The notes under the pieces are model-generated. The model ran no database searches. It saw only the letters and a list, made by a program, of their open reading frames with translations, and was not told the DNA's origin. DNA of 64,000 nt, taken from assembly GCF_003344965.1 (NCBI RefSeq), contig NZ_CP031194.1:1612001-1676000 (forward strand), read 5' to 3'. A program made the position numbers and the translations under genes. This document shows positions 1-9,189 of this stretch, in pieces (positions within the stretch are counted from its first letter, which is position 1; the number at the start of each line of letters is the position of its first letter). Origin of the DNA: Streptomyces paludis. GTDB lineage: Bacteria > Actinomycetota > Actinomycetes > Streptomycetales > Streptomycetaceae.

Positions 1-350
1 TGGCCGCGCAGCGCTTCTATGACCTTCTCCTCGCCGACGGCGACCCACTTCCTGCCGACGAGGTAGGAACCGCCGTAGTCCTTGGCCTCGTTGATCCACT
101 CGCGCAGACCGCGGTCGGTCGCGAAGGTGGCGAGCACCCATTTGCCGTCGTCCGTATCGCAGTTGGCCTGTCGCAGCTCGGCCGACTCGGCGCTTATGTG
201 CGGCTTGCACTCCGCCTGCGCGGCGATCTTCTCCAGGCTCCCGGTCGCCTCTTTCGGCGTCTCGGGAGCCTTCTCGTCGTTCGCGCCACAGCCCGCCGTG
301 AGAAGCAGGGTCAGGGCCGCCAGTACCACCAGGGATCGTTCCTTACGCAT
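1..350 (-). CDS. Putative lipoprotein, 3' end cut by the window edge
   Basis: The minus-strand reading frame opens with ATG at 350 and runs off the left edge, so only about 116 N-terminal residues are visible. It begins MRKERSLVVL, then has a hydrophobic stretch and the lipobox LLTAGC with the lipidated Cys at residue 21, which predicts export and anchoring to the outer face of the membrane. The mature part is charged (ANDEKAPETPKEATGSLEKI) and has two further cysteines in CKPHI and ANCDTDDG. It resembles the many small lipoproteins of unknown function in Streptomyces; no enzymatic motif is visible. Confidence 0.75.
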   Translation of the reverse strand, partial: MRKERSLVVLAALTLLLTAGCGANDEKAPETPKEATGSLEKIAAQAECKPHISAESAELRQANCDTDDGKWVLATFATDRGLREWINEAKDYGGSYLVGRKWVAVGEEKVIEALRG

Positions 351-454
351 ACGCACATCGTCCCCCGTAACTCCGCTTCCGCGCCCATGATCGGGCGGGA
401 TATGGGAGAGATATGGGGCACGCGGCGAGACATGCGGTGAGGCACCCGGCGGTG

Positions 455-859
455 TTACGGCAGCAGCAGCCAGTCCGCGCCCAGCGCCGCCACCAGGGTC
501 AGCCCCAGCAGCCAGGTGCCCAGCCGGGTACGCCCGTGCCGGCTCAGCTCGATCACCACACCGCACATGATCATCGCGATCCCGTACACCCCGACCACCA
601 GCACCGAGGTGCGCTCCGCGAGCCGGACCACCAGCAGCGCCGCCAGTCCGGTGAGGAACACCGACGCGACCGCCACTCCGAGCAACCGCGCCTGACGGGG
701 CGTCAGCCCGTCGTACTCCGGATCCGCCGGGTCCATCGCCGGGTCGGTCACGAGGCCGACCGCCGGGTCCGCAGACCGGTCCGCCGGCCGCTCCGGCGCC
801 GGGCCCTCAAGGTCCGGAATCGGGGTGTCAACGGCCGCGTCCTGGTCAGATGTGCTCAT
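455..859 (-). CDS. Small three-TM membrane protein, function unknown
   Basis: This encodes 134 residues from the ATG at 859 (MSTSDQD). A longer in-frame start at 886 would add nine basic residues but would crowd the divergent TetR gene. The N-terminal ~55 residues are acidic and Pro-rich and likely cytoplasmic. Three hydrophobic segments follow, around LLGVAVASVFLTGLAALL, VLVVGVYGIAMIMCGVV and LGTWLLGLTLVAALGADW, and the protein ends directly after the last one. It is divergently transcribed from the TetR gene at 912 with about 50 bp between starts, so it is the obvious candidate target of that regulator. No family recognised. Confidence 0.75.
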   Translation of the reverse strand: MSTSDQDAAVDTPIPDLEGPAPERPADRSADPAVGLVTDPAMDPADPEYDGLTPRQARLLGVAVASVFLTGLAALLVVRLAERTSVLVVGVYGIAMIMCGVVIELSRHGRTRLGTWLLGLTLVAALGADWLLLP

Positions 860-884
860 GGAGCGCGAGCGTATCCGAGATCCC

Positions 885-899
885 ACCGGCCCCGCCGGT
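885..899. promoter_or_regulatory. Short inverted repeat between divergent membrane protein and tetR
   Basis: ACCGGC-ccc-GCCGGT, a 6+3+6 inverted repeat, lies in the 52-bp gap between the membrane protein and TetR starts, 13 bp before the tetR ATG. The position would suit an autoregulatory operator, but the arms are short and GC-rich and could occur by chance. Confidence 0.3.
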
Positions 900-911
900 T
901 AGGCTGTTGGT

Positions 912-1658
912 ATGACGACCGGGGTACGCCGCAGGATGGGCGTCGAGGAGCGCAAGCAGCAGTTGATCGGGGTGGCCCTCGAACTCTTCAGCCACCGCTC
1001 CCCCGACGATGTCTCCATCGACGAGATCGCCTCGGCCGCCGGTATCTCCCGCCCGCTCGTCTACCACTACTTCCCCGGCAAGCAGAGCCTGTACGAGGCG
1101 GCGCTGCGCCGGGCCGCCGACAAGCTGGCCGCGAGCTTCGTCGAGCCGCGCGAAGGCCCCCTGGGCGCGCGGCTGCTGCGGGTGACGGGGCGCTTCTTCG
1201 ACTTCGTGGACGATCACGGCCCGGGTTTCAGCGCGCTGATGCGCGGCGGCCCGGCGGGCGGCTCCTCCACGGCCAACGCCATGGTCGACGAGGTGCGGCA
1301 GGCCGCGTACGGCCAGCTCCTGTGGCATCTCGACGTCGATCCCGCCGGGCCGCCCGCCCGGCTGGAGCTGGTCGTACGGTCCTGGGTGTCGCTGGCCGAG
1401 ACGACGGCGCTGCTCTGGCTCGACGGGCGCCGGATCCCGCGGCGCGAGCTGGAGTTGCAGCTGGTGCACGACTTCGGGGCGCTGGCCGCGGTGAGCGCCG
1501 CGTACGACGCGGAGATGGCCGCGATCCTGCTGCGCGGGGTCGCGGACGAGCCGGCCGACGGCGCGTTCGCGGATCTCCTCGGCCGGCTGTCCCTGCTGGG
1601 CACGGGCGGTACGGCCCCGCCCGCTTCGGGCGTCCCGGGTCAGCGCGTTCAGGCGTAG
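912..1658 (+). CDS. TetR/AcrR-family transcriptional regulator
   Basis: The product is 248 residues. The N-terminal DNA-binding region starts near residue 10 (GVEERKQQLIGVALELF) and includes the helix-turn-helix signature ISRPLVYHYFPGKQSLY at about residues 45-61, the most conserved part of the TetR family. The C-terminal ~180 residues are helical and Ala/Leu-rich, as expected for a ligand-binding and dimerisation domain. The gene is divergent from a small membrane protein. Its last 10 nt overlap the end of the convergent DUF4230 gene. The ligand is not predictable. Confidence 0.9.
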   Translation: MTTGVRRRMGVEERKQQLIGVALELFSHRSPDDVSIDEIASAAGISRPLVYHYFPGKQSLYEAALRRAADKLAASFVEPREGPLGARLLRVTGRFFDFVDDHGPGFSALMRGGPAGGSSTANAMVDEVRQAAYGQLLWHLDVDPAGPPARLELVVRSWVSLAETTALLWLDGRRIPRRELELQLVHDFGALAAVSAAYDAEMAAILLRGVADEPADGAFADLLGRLSLLGTGGTAPPASGVPGQRVQA

Positions 1659-2338
1659 ACGACCGTCACCTGGGTGAAGCCCAGCGAGTGCAGCAGCCCC
1701 TGGAGCATGGCGGTGGTGTTCTTCTCGGCGCGGCCGGTCAGTTCGCTCTCCTCGGCGGCCTCGCCGATGTGCCGGGCGGCGAGCTGGTTCACGGCGCGTT
1801 CGTCGGCCGGGTTGTCGGAGAAGAGATCCCCGAGCCGGTCGAGCAGTCCGCGCTGCTTGGATACGGCGTAGGAGCGGTCGGGGTCCATCGCCGGCTTGCC
1901 GAGCACCGCGTGGGGCAGCCGGATCGTCGCGGTGGTGCGGTCGCCGTTGACCTGGACGCTGTCCTCCCCGATACCGCCGAAGTCGACGTACGAGGAGACC
2001 GTGCCCGCGCCCACGAAGAGGGTGCGGGTGCCGCGGAGGGCGTCGGGCAGATACTTGGTGTCCTTCTCCAGGTCCACGACGACCTGGAAGTTGCCCGAGG
2101 CCGCTTCGTAGCGGTCCAGATCCTGGATCGATTCGAGCAGGGTCGGTCCGGTCCGGTCATGGGTCTCCTCCCCGAACAGGTTGCCGAATCCGGGCAGCAG
2201 GTCGAGCCGGCTGCCGAGGAACAGCAGCGCGGCCACGGTCACGAGGACCAGGGGAACCTTTCCCCACCAGGGCAGCCGCGCGGAACGCTGCTCGCGACGG
2301 CTCTCTTCCGGTTTCGCGTCGGTGGACGTCATACCCAC
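1649..2338 (-). CDS. DUF4230-family membrane-anchored protein
   Basis: This is 229 residues from a GTG at 2338, with an ATG two codons further in (2332) as an alternative start. A cytoplasmic, charged N-terminus is followed by one TM helix (KVPLVLVTVAALLFLGSRL, ~28-46) and an extracytoplasmic domain. Phrases such as YEAASGNFQVVVDLEKDTKYLP and LFVGAGTVSSYVDFGGIG match the DUF4230 family as I know it; its function is unknown. The C-terminus (LGFTQVTVVYA) is also typical. The gene is convergent with tetR and overlaps it by 10 nt. Confidence 0.8.
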   Translation of the reverse strand: MGMTSTDAKPEESRREQRSARLPWWGKVPLVLVTVAALLFLGSRLDLLPGFGNLFGEETHDRTGPTLLESIQDLDRYEAASGNFQVVVDLEKDTKYLPDALRGTRTLFVGAGTVSSYVDFGGIGEDSVQVNGDRTTATIRLPHAVLGKPAMDPDRSYAVSKQRGLLDRLGDLFSDNPADERAVNQLAARHIGEAAEESELTGRAEKNTTAMLQGLLHSLGFTQVTVVYA

Positions 2339-2473
2339 CTGATGTCCCGCACGGCTCCGTTCACACGGTCACAAAGTAAGTGTTTCGTCTCAAGTTCCTT
2401 GATCCACAAGGAACTTGAACAAAAAGCGTGGTCACAGCCCGGTACCCACCGCCCGGTACTCACCGCCCGGTCC

Positions 2474-4564
2474 TCACGGCTCCGGAAAGTGCCCCTGGAG
2501 CGCGCGGGCGAGCCCGCTCTCCCCGTCGTCCACCATCCCCCGGTGGAAGGCGTCCTCGTACGCCGGGTTCCCCGCCGCCGCGCGGGCCTGGCGTTCGCAC
2601 TCGGCGCGTACGGTGGCCAACTCGGGGGTGCCGCGCTGGGGGTGGCCGACCATGCGCCAGAACGCCTGGCCCGTACCGTACGCGTACGCGGCCCGCTCGC
2701 CGTCGCCCTGCGCGGCGACGGCGGCGGCCAGCAGATCGAGGCCGAGCGCGATACCGAAGCTGTCGCCCAGCTCCTCCTTGCCGCTGACCATCGAGCGGGC
2801 GTGGGCCTCGGCCTCGTACGGCCGGTTCTGGAGCAGATGCACCAGCGCGAGCTGGTAGTCGGTGTAGGCGCGGGTCCAGCACTCGCCGCGCTCCATACAG
2901 ACCCGGCGCAGCTCGGTGGCCTCCGCGCGGGACTCGTCGAGCCGGCCGAGGGCGGTGAGCGCGAAGATCCGCACCAGCCGGCAGCGCAGCTGGGACGGTG
3001 AGTCGAAGGGGCCGGCGGGCCGCTCGCGCAGCGCGCGGTCCGAGACCGTGAAGCCGGCCTGGGCGCGGCCCATCATGAGACAGGTGAGGCTGAGGAGGTA
3101 CGCGGCGGAGAGCATCGACTCGGGGTCCCGGTCGCGCCAGGCCGCCTTGGTGCACCGCTCGCCGAGCCGGTGGGCGCTCTCGTGGTCGCCCTGGAGCATG
3201 ACGGTGACCCCGAGCGCCCAGAGCGCGCGGGTGCGGTGCGGGCCGCGGGTGCGGGCGCCGTCGAGGGCGCGCTCCAGATAGATCCGGGCCTCGTGGAGAT
3301 GGCCGCAGCAGGTCCAGTAGAAGCCGACGCGGCCGGCCATCTCCACGGCGGCCTCGGGGTCCGTGTCGAGGAGGTGGTTGAGCGCGGCGCAGAGGTCGGC
3401 GTGGCTCTCGGTGATCCTGGCGTACCAGGTGACCTGCTCGGGGCCGATCCAGCCCGTGTGGGCGCGGCGGGCGAGGCCGGCGAAGTGGGCGGCGTGCCGG
3501 TCGGCGAGGCGCTTCTCCTCGCCGAGTTCGGCCAGCCACATCGCGCCGTACTCGCGGATGGTGTCGAGCATCCGGAACCGGCCGCCCTCCCGGCTCAGCA
3601 CGGACTGGGCGACGAGCCCGGCCAGCGCCCGGTCGACGGCGTCGGGGGTGAGCGGTCCGCCGGCGCAGACCGCCGCCGCGTCCGCCGCGCCGATGGCACC
3701 GCGGAAGACGGAGAGCCGGGCCCACAGCAGGCGCTCCAGGGGCGCGCACAGCTCGTGGCTCCAGCCGATGGCGGTCCGCAGGGCGCGGTGGCGCTGGGGC
3801 CAGCCGGTGTCGTGGACGAGTGTGTCGAGCCGGGAGCGGAGCCGGGAGGTCAGCAGGTCGGCCATGTGCTCGATGGAGGCGGGGGCGTTGGCGTTGTCGA
3901 GCTGGGCGCAGGCGAGTTCGACGGCGAGCGGGACGCCTTCGAGCCGGTGGCAGATCTGGACGGCCGCGGCGGCGGTCCCGGGGTCGTCGAGCGAGAGCCG
4001 GGGGGCGGAGGCGGCGGCGCGGTCGCGGAAGAGCTGGAGGATCTCGTCGTCGGCCTCCAGCGGCAACGGCCCTACGTCGAGGCGGTGTTCGTCCCGGCCG
4101 TCGAGGGGCTGCCGGCTGGTGGTGAGGACGGTGAGGCCGGGCGCGGCGGTGAGCAGTTCGCCGACGAGGTGGCGGCAGGCGTCGGCCACGCGTTCGCACG
4201 AGTCGAGGACGAGCAGCACGCGCCGGTCGGCGAGCCACTCGCAGAGCGCCTCGACGGGGGTGCGCAGCGAGTGGTCCCAGAGGCCGACGGCGTCCGAGAC
4301 GGCGCTGAGCAGGGAGCGTTCGTCGTAGAGCGGCGAGAGGTCGGCCCACCAGACGCCGTCGGGATAGCGCGCGCTGCCGCGCGCGGCCTCGGCGGCCCGC
4401 AGCGCGAGCCTGGTCTTGCCCACGCCGCCGCTCCCGGTCAGCGTGATCAGCCGGTGTTCTTCGAGGGCGCGCGCCAACTGGACCAGCTCGGTCCCGCGCC
4501 CCACGAAGCTGGTCGTCTCCTCGGGAATGTTCCCCACCACGGGGACAGTCTGAACCTGTTTCAC
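2474..4564 (-). CDS. NB-ARC/TPR (AfsR-like) ATPase regulator lacking a DNA-binding domain
   Basis: The product is 696 residues. It starts with GNIPEETTSFVGRGTEL, the standard entry to the STAND ATPase core of AfsR/LuxR-type regulators. A Walker A motif (TGSGGVGKTRLA, ~43-54) and a Walker B-like run (RRVLLVLDSCE) follow. The second half consists of Ala-rich helical repeats of the TPR kind. The protein ends at ALQGHFPEP with neither an N-terminal winged helix/BTAD nor a C-terminal LuxR helix-turn-helix. It therefore probably acts through protein-protein contacts or as an ATP-dependent switch. It stands alone, downstream of the amylase gene and separated from it by a strong hairpin. Confidence 0.82.
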   Translation of the reverse strand: MKQVQTVPVVGNIPEETTSFVGRGTELVQLARALEEHRLITLTGSGGVGKTRLALRAAEAARGSARYPDGVWWADLSPLYDERSLLSAVSDAVGLWDHSLRTPVEALCEWLADRRVLLVLDSCERVADACRHLVGELLTAAPGLTVLTTSRQPLDGRDEHRLDVGPLPLEADDEILQLFRDRAAASAPRLSLDDPGTAAAAVQICHRLEGVPLAVELACAQLDNANAPASIEHMADLLTSRLRSRLDTLVHDTGWPQRHRALRTAIGWSHELCAPLERLLWARLSVFRGAIGAADAAAVCAGGPLTPDAVDRALAGLVAQSVLSREGGRFRMLDTIREYGAMWLAELGEEKRLADRHAAHFAGLARRAHTGWIGPEQVTWYARITESHADLCAALNHLLDTDPEAAVEMAGRVGFYWTCCGHLHEARIYLERALDGARTRGPHRTRALWALGVTVMLQGDHESAHRLGERCTKAAWRDRDPESMLSAAYLLSLTCLMMGRAQAGFTVSDRALRERPAGPFDSPSQLRCRLVRIFALTALGRLDESRAEATELRRVCMERGECWTRAYTDYQLALVHLLQNRPYEAEAHARSMVSGKEELGDSFGIALGLDLLAAAVAAQGDGERAAYAYGTGQAFWRMVGHPQRGTPELATVRAECERQARAAAGNPAYEDAFHRGMVDDGESGLARALQGHFPEP

Positions 4565-4653
4565 GCCATGACCGACACCCCTGCCAGTGCACGGTCAAAA
4601 ACGACCGAGAGTCATTCCCCCGCGCTCAATTAGGCCGGAAAACCGGTCAATGA

Positions 4654-4682
4654 GCCGCCCGGCGCGGTGTACGCCGGGCGGC
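4654..4682 (-). terminator. Hairpin terminator after the alpha-amylase gene
   Basis: A perfect 11-bp stem (GCCGCCCGGCG with CGCCGGGCGGC) and a 7-nt loop lie 35 bp beyond the amylase stop codon and 90 bp before the next minus-strand start. There is no long U-tract, as is usual for Streptomyces terminators. It marks the 3' end of the maltose cluster. Confidence 0.7.
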
Positions 4683-4716
4683 CTTGTGTCAAACGGGTCC
4701 GAGGAGCCGGCGGCGG

Positions 4717-6426
4717 TCAGCCGCGCCAGGTGTCGGAGAGGGTGACCTTTCCGGTCGCGGGCACGGTCGCCGTACGGTTGGCGCCGCTCTCCCAGGTGAC
4801 ATTGCCCGCCGCGTCCTTGCGGACGTACTTGTACTGGAAGGACGTGCCGGCCGGCAGCGCCACATCGAGCTTCCAGACCGGGTAGGCCGCCGGGTCGAGC
4901 TTGAGCGCGCCGCCGGTGTTCCAGCCGCCGAGCGCGGCGTGGTCGCCGGTGACGTAGATGTTCTGTCCGGGCACCGTGGTCGCGGTCACCCCGAAGGACG
5001 CGCCCGAGGTGCCGGTGCCGGGGGTCGCGGCGCAGGTCCGCGCGCCGGTGTGCAGCGCGAGTGCCGTACGGGCGCCGAGGGTGGCGGTGAACTGGCCGGA
5101 GCCGTTGACCGTGACCGCCCGGCCGCTCTGCACATCGCAGTAGTCGCCGCCGGGCAGCGAGGTCTGGAAGGTGCGGGTGAGCGCGGATCCCTCGTGGTTG
5201 AGGGCGACGTAACCGGCCGAGCCGCGGCCGAAGGCGATCTGGTTCGCCCCGTTGTCCCACCAGTTGGTGACGGACTGGCCGCGCGTGGTGTTGCGGAAGC
5301 CGATCATCGACGCGATCTCGCGCCAGGCGTGCTGGCACTTCCAGCCGTCGCTGTAACAGGCGTTGACCGTACCGCCGTTGGGCGGGCCCGCGTCCCGGTC
5401 GGTGAACTCGTAGCCGGAGTGCACATCGGGCGAGCCGTAGGGCCAGGCCAGCATGAAGACGTTGGCGAGGGTGTAGTGGGCGCCGTCCTTGTAGCTCAGG
5501 GTGTCGCCGCCGCGCTCGGTGTCGTGGTTGTCGACGAAGACGGCCGACCTGCCCGACTCCATATAGCCCCAGCTCTCGCCGAAGTTCTTCAGATAGGCGA
5601 GTTTCTCGTTGTTCAGGACCCGCTTGAGGTCGCGCGCGTAGCGGAACTCCTGGACATCGCCGGTGCCGAGGTACTCGCTCGGTGAGACGGCCTCGCCCGC
5701 GCCGTGTATCGCCTCCTGCTTCCAGTAGGCGCCCGGATCGCTCAGCCTGCTCTTGATGTTGGCGAGATCGGTGGCCGCCATGTGCTTGGCGCCGTCGATA
5801 CGGAAGCCGTCGACACCGAGGGAGAGCAGGTCGTTCAGGTACGCGGCGATCCGGCCGCGTACATAATCGGCACCCGTGTCAAGGTCCGCGAGGCCGACCA
5901 GTTCGCAGTTCTGGACATTCGAGCGGTCGTTGTAGTTGGTGATGTCCGACCGGCAGGTGTGGAAGTCCGCGTTCGAGTAGACGCCCGGGTAGTTGTACTT
6001 GGTGTACGGGGAGCCGCCGGTGCCGGTGCCGCTGCCGGCCGTCATGTGGTTGATGACGGCGTCGGCGACGACCTTGACACCGGCCGTGTGACAGGCGCTG
6101 ACCATGTTCGCGAAGGCGGCGCGGTCACCGAGCCGGCCCGCGATCCGGTAGCTGACCGGCTGGTACGAGGTCCACCACTGGGCGCCCTGGATGTGCTCCT
6201 GGGGCGGTGAGACCTGGACATAGCCGTAACCGGCCGGGCCGAGGGTGTCCGTGCACGCCCTGGCTATGGAGTCGAACTTCCACTCGAACAGTACGGCGGT
6301 GACGTCCTTGGCGCCCGGGGGCGCCGCCTGGGCGGTCTGGGCCGGGACCGTCAGGGCGACGGCCGCGCCGGCCACGAGGGCCAGCGCGGCGGCCAGGGGT
6401 CTCCGGACGCGGACTCTGCGAGCCAT
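4717..6426 (-). CDS. Secreted alpha-amylase (GH13) with C-terminal CBM20 starch-binding domain
   Basis: The product is 569 residues. The signal peptide has a twin-Arg-like basic start ([10 protein letters not shown]), a hydrophobic core and a cleavage site near AQAA|PPGAK (~35). The catalytic barrel carries the animal/actinobacterial alpha-amylase motifs: [16 protein letters not shown] with the nucleophile Asp211, QEAIHGAGE with acid/base Glu238, and [10 protein letters not shown] with Asp302. The last ~100 residues ([19 protein letters not shown] ... [20 protein letters not shown]) are a CBM20 domain. It hydrolyses internal alpha-1,4 links of starch outside the cell and so feeds the adjacent maltodextrin importer. 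A clear ribosome site (GGAGG) precedes the ATG. It lies 113 nt beyond aglA in the same direction. Confidence 0.95.
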   Translation of the reverse strand: MARRVRVRRPLAAALALVAGAAVALTVPAQTAQAAPPGAKDVTAVLFEWKFDSIARACTDTLGPAGYGYVQVSPPQEHIQGAQWWTSYQPVSYRIAGRLGDRAAFANMVSACHTAGVKVVADAVINHMTAGSGTGTGGSPYTKYNYPGVYSNADFHTCRSDITNYNDRSNVQNCELVGLADLDTGADYVRGRIAAYLNDLLSLGVDGFRIDGAKHMAATDLANIKSRLSDPGAYWKQEAIHGAGEAVSPSEYLGTGDVQEFRYARDLKRVLNNEKLAYLKNFGESWGYMESGRSAVFVDNHDTERGGDTLSYKDGAHYTLANVFMLAWPYGSPDVHSGYEFTDRDAGPPNGGTVNACYSDGWKCQHAWREIASMIGFRNTTRGQSVTNWWDNGANQIAFGRGSAGYVALNHEGSALTRTFQTSLPGGDYCDVQSGRAVTVNGSGQFTATLGARTALALHTGARTCAATPGTGTSGASFGVTATTVPGQNIYVTGDHAALGGWNTGGALKLDPAAYPVWKLDVALPAGTSFQYKYVRKDAAGNVTWESGANRTATVPATGKVTLSDTWRG

Positions 6427-6539
6427 GTCATTCCTCCAACAACACTGGTGGGGAAGGTGCGGGTGCAGTGCGGGTGGATCCGGTCGTGCGGAGGGTGCGG
6501 TGGTGGTGCGGGTGGTGCGTCAATGGGGGGATGGGCCGG

Positions 6540-8225
6540 TCACACGGCCCACCACACCGTGGTGTCGGCGGGCAGTTCGGTGTGGCCGTCGTCGGCCTCG
6601 CCGGCCGCGATCGGGCCGCTGGCCAGCAGCGGACGGCCGGGGGTCGCGATGCGTACCGGCGTGTCCGTCGTGTTGACCGTGCAGCGGAAGCCGGGCCGGC
6701 CGAGCACGAGTACGCCCTCGGGCGCGTCGTACCACTCCACGGCCGTGCCCGCGCCGAGCCCCGGGTGCTCCTTGCGTACGGTCAGGGCCGCCCGGTACAG
6801 CTCCAGCGTGGAGTCAGGGTCGCCGGTCTGGGCCTCGACCGAGTGCGCGCCCCAGCCGGCCGGCTGCGGGAGCCAGCTGCCGCCCGTACCGAATCCGTAC
6901 GAACTGCCCTCGCGCGTCCAGGGGATGGGCACACGGCAGCCGTCGCGGTAGCCGTCCTGGCCGTCCGCGCGGAAGAACGACGGGTCCTGGCGGGCCTCGT
7001 CGGGCAGGTCGGTGACGTCGGGCAGGCCCAGTTCCTCGCCCTGGTAGAGATAGGCGGAGCCGGGCAGGGCCAGCATGAGCAGCGTCGCCGCGCGGGCCCG
7101 GCGCAGTCCGAGCGTACGGTCGCCGGCCTGCCGGGTCTGGGTGCCGACGCCGGGCGGGCTCGCGAAGCGGGTGGCGTGCCGGGTCACGTCGTGGTTGGAG
7201 AGCACCCAGGTGGCGGGGGCGCCGACCGGGCGCATCGCGGCGAGCGAGACCTCGATGACCTCGCGCAGCGCGGGCGCCTGCCAGGAGGTGCCCAGATACT
7301 GGAAGTTGAACGCCTGGTGGAGTTCGTCGGGGCGTACGTAGTTGGCGGTGCGCTCGACGGTCGGGGTCCATGCCTCGGCGACGGCGATCCGGTCGCCGGG
7401 GTACTCGTCGAGGATCGTGCGCCACTGCCGGTAGACCTCGTGCACCCCGTCCTGGTCGAAGAACGGCATGACGTCGTTGCCGAGCAGCCGCAGCTGGCCG
7501 CCCGCGCCGATGTCGGGCAGCCCGGCCGCCTTGACCAGGCCGTGGGCGACATCCACCCGGAAGCCGTCGACGCCCATGTCGAGCCAGAAGCGCAGGATGG
7601 AGCGGAACTCGTCGGCGACGGCCGGGTGGTCCCAGTTGAAGTCGGGCTGCTCGGGGGCGAAGAGATGGAGATACCAGTCGCCGGGGGCGCCGTCCGGGTC
7701 GGTGGTCCTGGTCCAGGCGGGGCCGCCGAAGATGGACTCCCAGTCGTTGGGCGGCAGTTCACCGTCCGGGCCCTTTCCGGGCCGGAAGTGGTAGCGCTCG
7801 CGCAGCGGGGAGCCGGGACCCTCGCGCAGGGCGCGCTTGAACCACTCGTGCTCCGCCGAGGAGTGGTTGGGGACGAGGTCGACGATGATCCGCAGATTCA
7901 GCGCGTGGGCGTCGCGGATCAGCGCGTCGGCGTCCAGCAGGGTGCCGAACATCGGGTCGATGGCCCGGTAGTCGGCCACGTCGTATCCCGCGTCGGCCTG
8001 CGGGGAGGCGTAGAACGGGCTGAGCCAGACGGCGTCGACGCCCAGCCCGGCGAGGTACGGGAGGCGGCGCCGCACCCCGTCGAGGTCGCCCATCCCGTCG
8101 CCGTTCCCGTCGGCGAAGCTGCGTGGATAGACCTGGTAGATCACCGCGTCCTGCCACCAGCCGCGGCGGTGGCCCGGGGCGTCGTCGGACGTGCCGGAGA
8201 AAGGGGCAGCGAGGTGCTGGGTCAT
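6540..8225 (-). CDS. aglA: Alpha-glucosidase (GH13), cytoplasmic
   Basis: The product is 561 residues without a signal peptide. It opens with WWQDAVIYQVYPRSFADG, typical of GH13 alpha-glucosidases and oligo-1,6-glucosidases. The catalytic residues are visible: Asp225 in GFRVDVAHG (nucleophile), Glu284 in VAEAW (acid/base) and Asp346 in LSNHDVTRH. It would hydrolyse imported maltose and maltodextrins to glucose. It is the fourth gene of the minus-strand malE-malF-malG-aglA cluster, 61 nt after malG, the arrangement known in S. coelicolor, where the gene is called aglA. MalR control from upstream of malE is inferred. Confidence 0.93.
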   Translation of the reverse strand: MTQHLAAPFSGTSDDAPGHRRGWWQDAVIYQVYPRSFADGNGDGMGDLDGVRRRLPYLAGLGVDAVWLSPFYASPQADAGYDVADYRAIDPMFGTLLDADALIRDAHALNLRIIVDLVPNHSSAEHEWFKRALREGPGSPLRERYHFRPGKGPDGELPPNDWESIFGGPAWTRTTDPDGAPGDWYLHLFAPEQPDFNWDHPAVADEFRSILRFWLDMGVDGFRVDVAHGLVKAAGLPDIGAGGQLRLLGNDVMPFFDQDGVHEVYRQWRTILDEYPGDRIAVAEAWTPTVERTANYVRPDELHQAFNFQYLGTSWQAPALREVIEVSLAAMRPVGAPATWVLSNHDVTRHATRFASPPGVGTQTRQAGDRTLGLRRARAATLLMLALPGSAYLYQGEELGLPDVTDLPDEARQDPSFFRADGQDGYRDGCRVPIPWTREGSSYGFGTGGSWLPQPAGWGAHSVEAQTGDPDSTLELYRAALTVRKEHPGLGAGTAVEWYDAPEGVLVLGRPGFRCTVNTTDTPVRIATPGRPLLASGPIAAGEADDGHTELPADTTVWWAV

Positions 8226-8286
8226 GGTGTCCCTGGGTGTCTGGAGTGTCTGACGTATCTGGGGTGTGCGGGAGGCGTACGGCCAG

Positions 8287-9189
8287 TCAGCCCTTGACCG
8301 CGCCGGCGGACATGCCGGTGACGAGATGCCGCTGGGCGAAGAGGAAGACCACCGCGGCGGGGATCGCGATCAGTACGGACGCGGCGGTCATCGGGCCCCA
8401 CTGGGCGCCGTACTGGTTGACGAACTTCTGGAGGCCGCCGGCGAGGGTGAGGTTCTCGTCGCCGACCATGAAGGCCGACGCGTAGGCGACCTCGCCCCAG
8501 GCGGTGATGAAGGAGTAGAACGCGGTCACGGCGAGCCCGGGCCGTGCGAGCGGCAGGATCAGCCGGAAGAAGGTGCCGAAGGGGGTCAGCCCGTCGACCA
8601 TGCCGGACTCGTCTATCTCCCGGGGGATGGTGTCGAAGAAGCCCTTCATCATCCAGGCGCAGAACGGCACGGAGATGGTCATGTACGTGATGACCAGGCC
8701 GGCGGACCGGTTGAGCAGCCCGAGCCCGGCCATGATGTTGTAGATCGGCACGATGAGGACGGCGACCGGGAACATCTGGGTGACCAGCAGCGTCCACATC
8801 AGTCCGCGCTTGCCCGGGAAGCGGAAGCGGCTGACCGCGTAGCCGGTGGTGGCGGCGGTGAACACACCGAGGAGCGTGGTGAGGCCGGCGATGAGCAGCG
8901 AGTTGCCGAACCAGGTGAGGAACGGGGTGTCGCGCAGCAGCCCGGTGTAGTTCTCGAACGTGGGGTCGCGGAAGAAGTCGGTGGTCGTCGCGTAGCTCGC
9001 GGGCTTGAGCGAGGTCAGGAAGACCCAGAGCACCGGGAAGACGGCGATGACGGACGCGACGACGAGCGTGGTGTGCAGCGCGACGGAGGCGAGCGGCGAA
9101 CGCCGGCCGCGCCGCGGGGTGTTGGCGGCCGGGGCGATCGCGGGGACGGTCGCCGGGGCGGGTACGGGGGCGGTGGCGGTGGTCACCAC
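8287..9189 (-). CDS. malG: Maltose/maltodextrin ABC transporter permease MalG
   Basis: The product is 300 residues from a GTG that overlaps the end of malF by 7 nt. After an Ala/Pro/Thr-rich cytoplasmic N-terminus it shows six hydrophobic segments. The conserved EAA-type loop of binding-protein-dependent permeases is near residues 180-200 (DESGMVDGLTPFGTFFRLIL), the contact site for the ATPase. The C-terminus QRHLVTGMSAGAVKG is characteristic of MalG-type permeases. With MalF it forms the membrane channel. No ATPase gene is in the cluster; in Streptomyces the shared ATPase MsiK normally serves such importers and is encoded elsewhere (family knowledge). Confidence 0.93.
   Translation of the reverse strand: MVTTATAPVPAPATVPAIAPAANTPRRGRRSPLASVALHTTLVVASVIAVFPVLWVFLTSLKPASYATTTDFFRDPTFENYTGLLRDTPFLTWFGNSLLIAGLTTLLGVFTAATTGYAVSRFRFPGKRGLMWTLLVTQMFPVAVLIVPIYNIMAGLGLLNRSAGLVITYMTISVPFCAWMMKGFFDTIPREIDESGMVDGLTPFGTFFRLILPLARPGLAVTAFYSFITAWGEVAYASAFMVGDENLTLAGGLQKFVNQYGAQWGPMTAASVLIAIPAAVVFLFAQRHLVTGMSAGAVKG

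Noticed and set aside
413..3001. An 862-codon plus-strand open frame
   Set aside because: It is antisense or out of frame to four well-supported genes and its composition (Arg/Pro/Gly-rich) is typical of a high-GC shadow frame.
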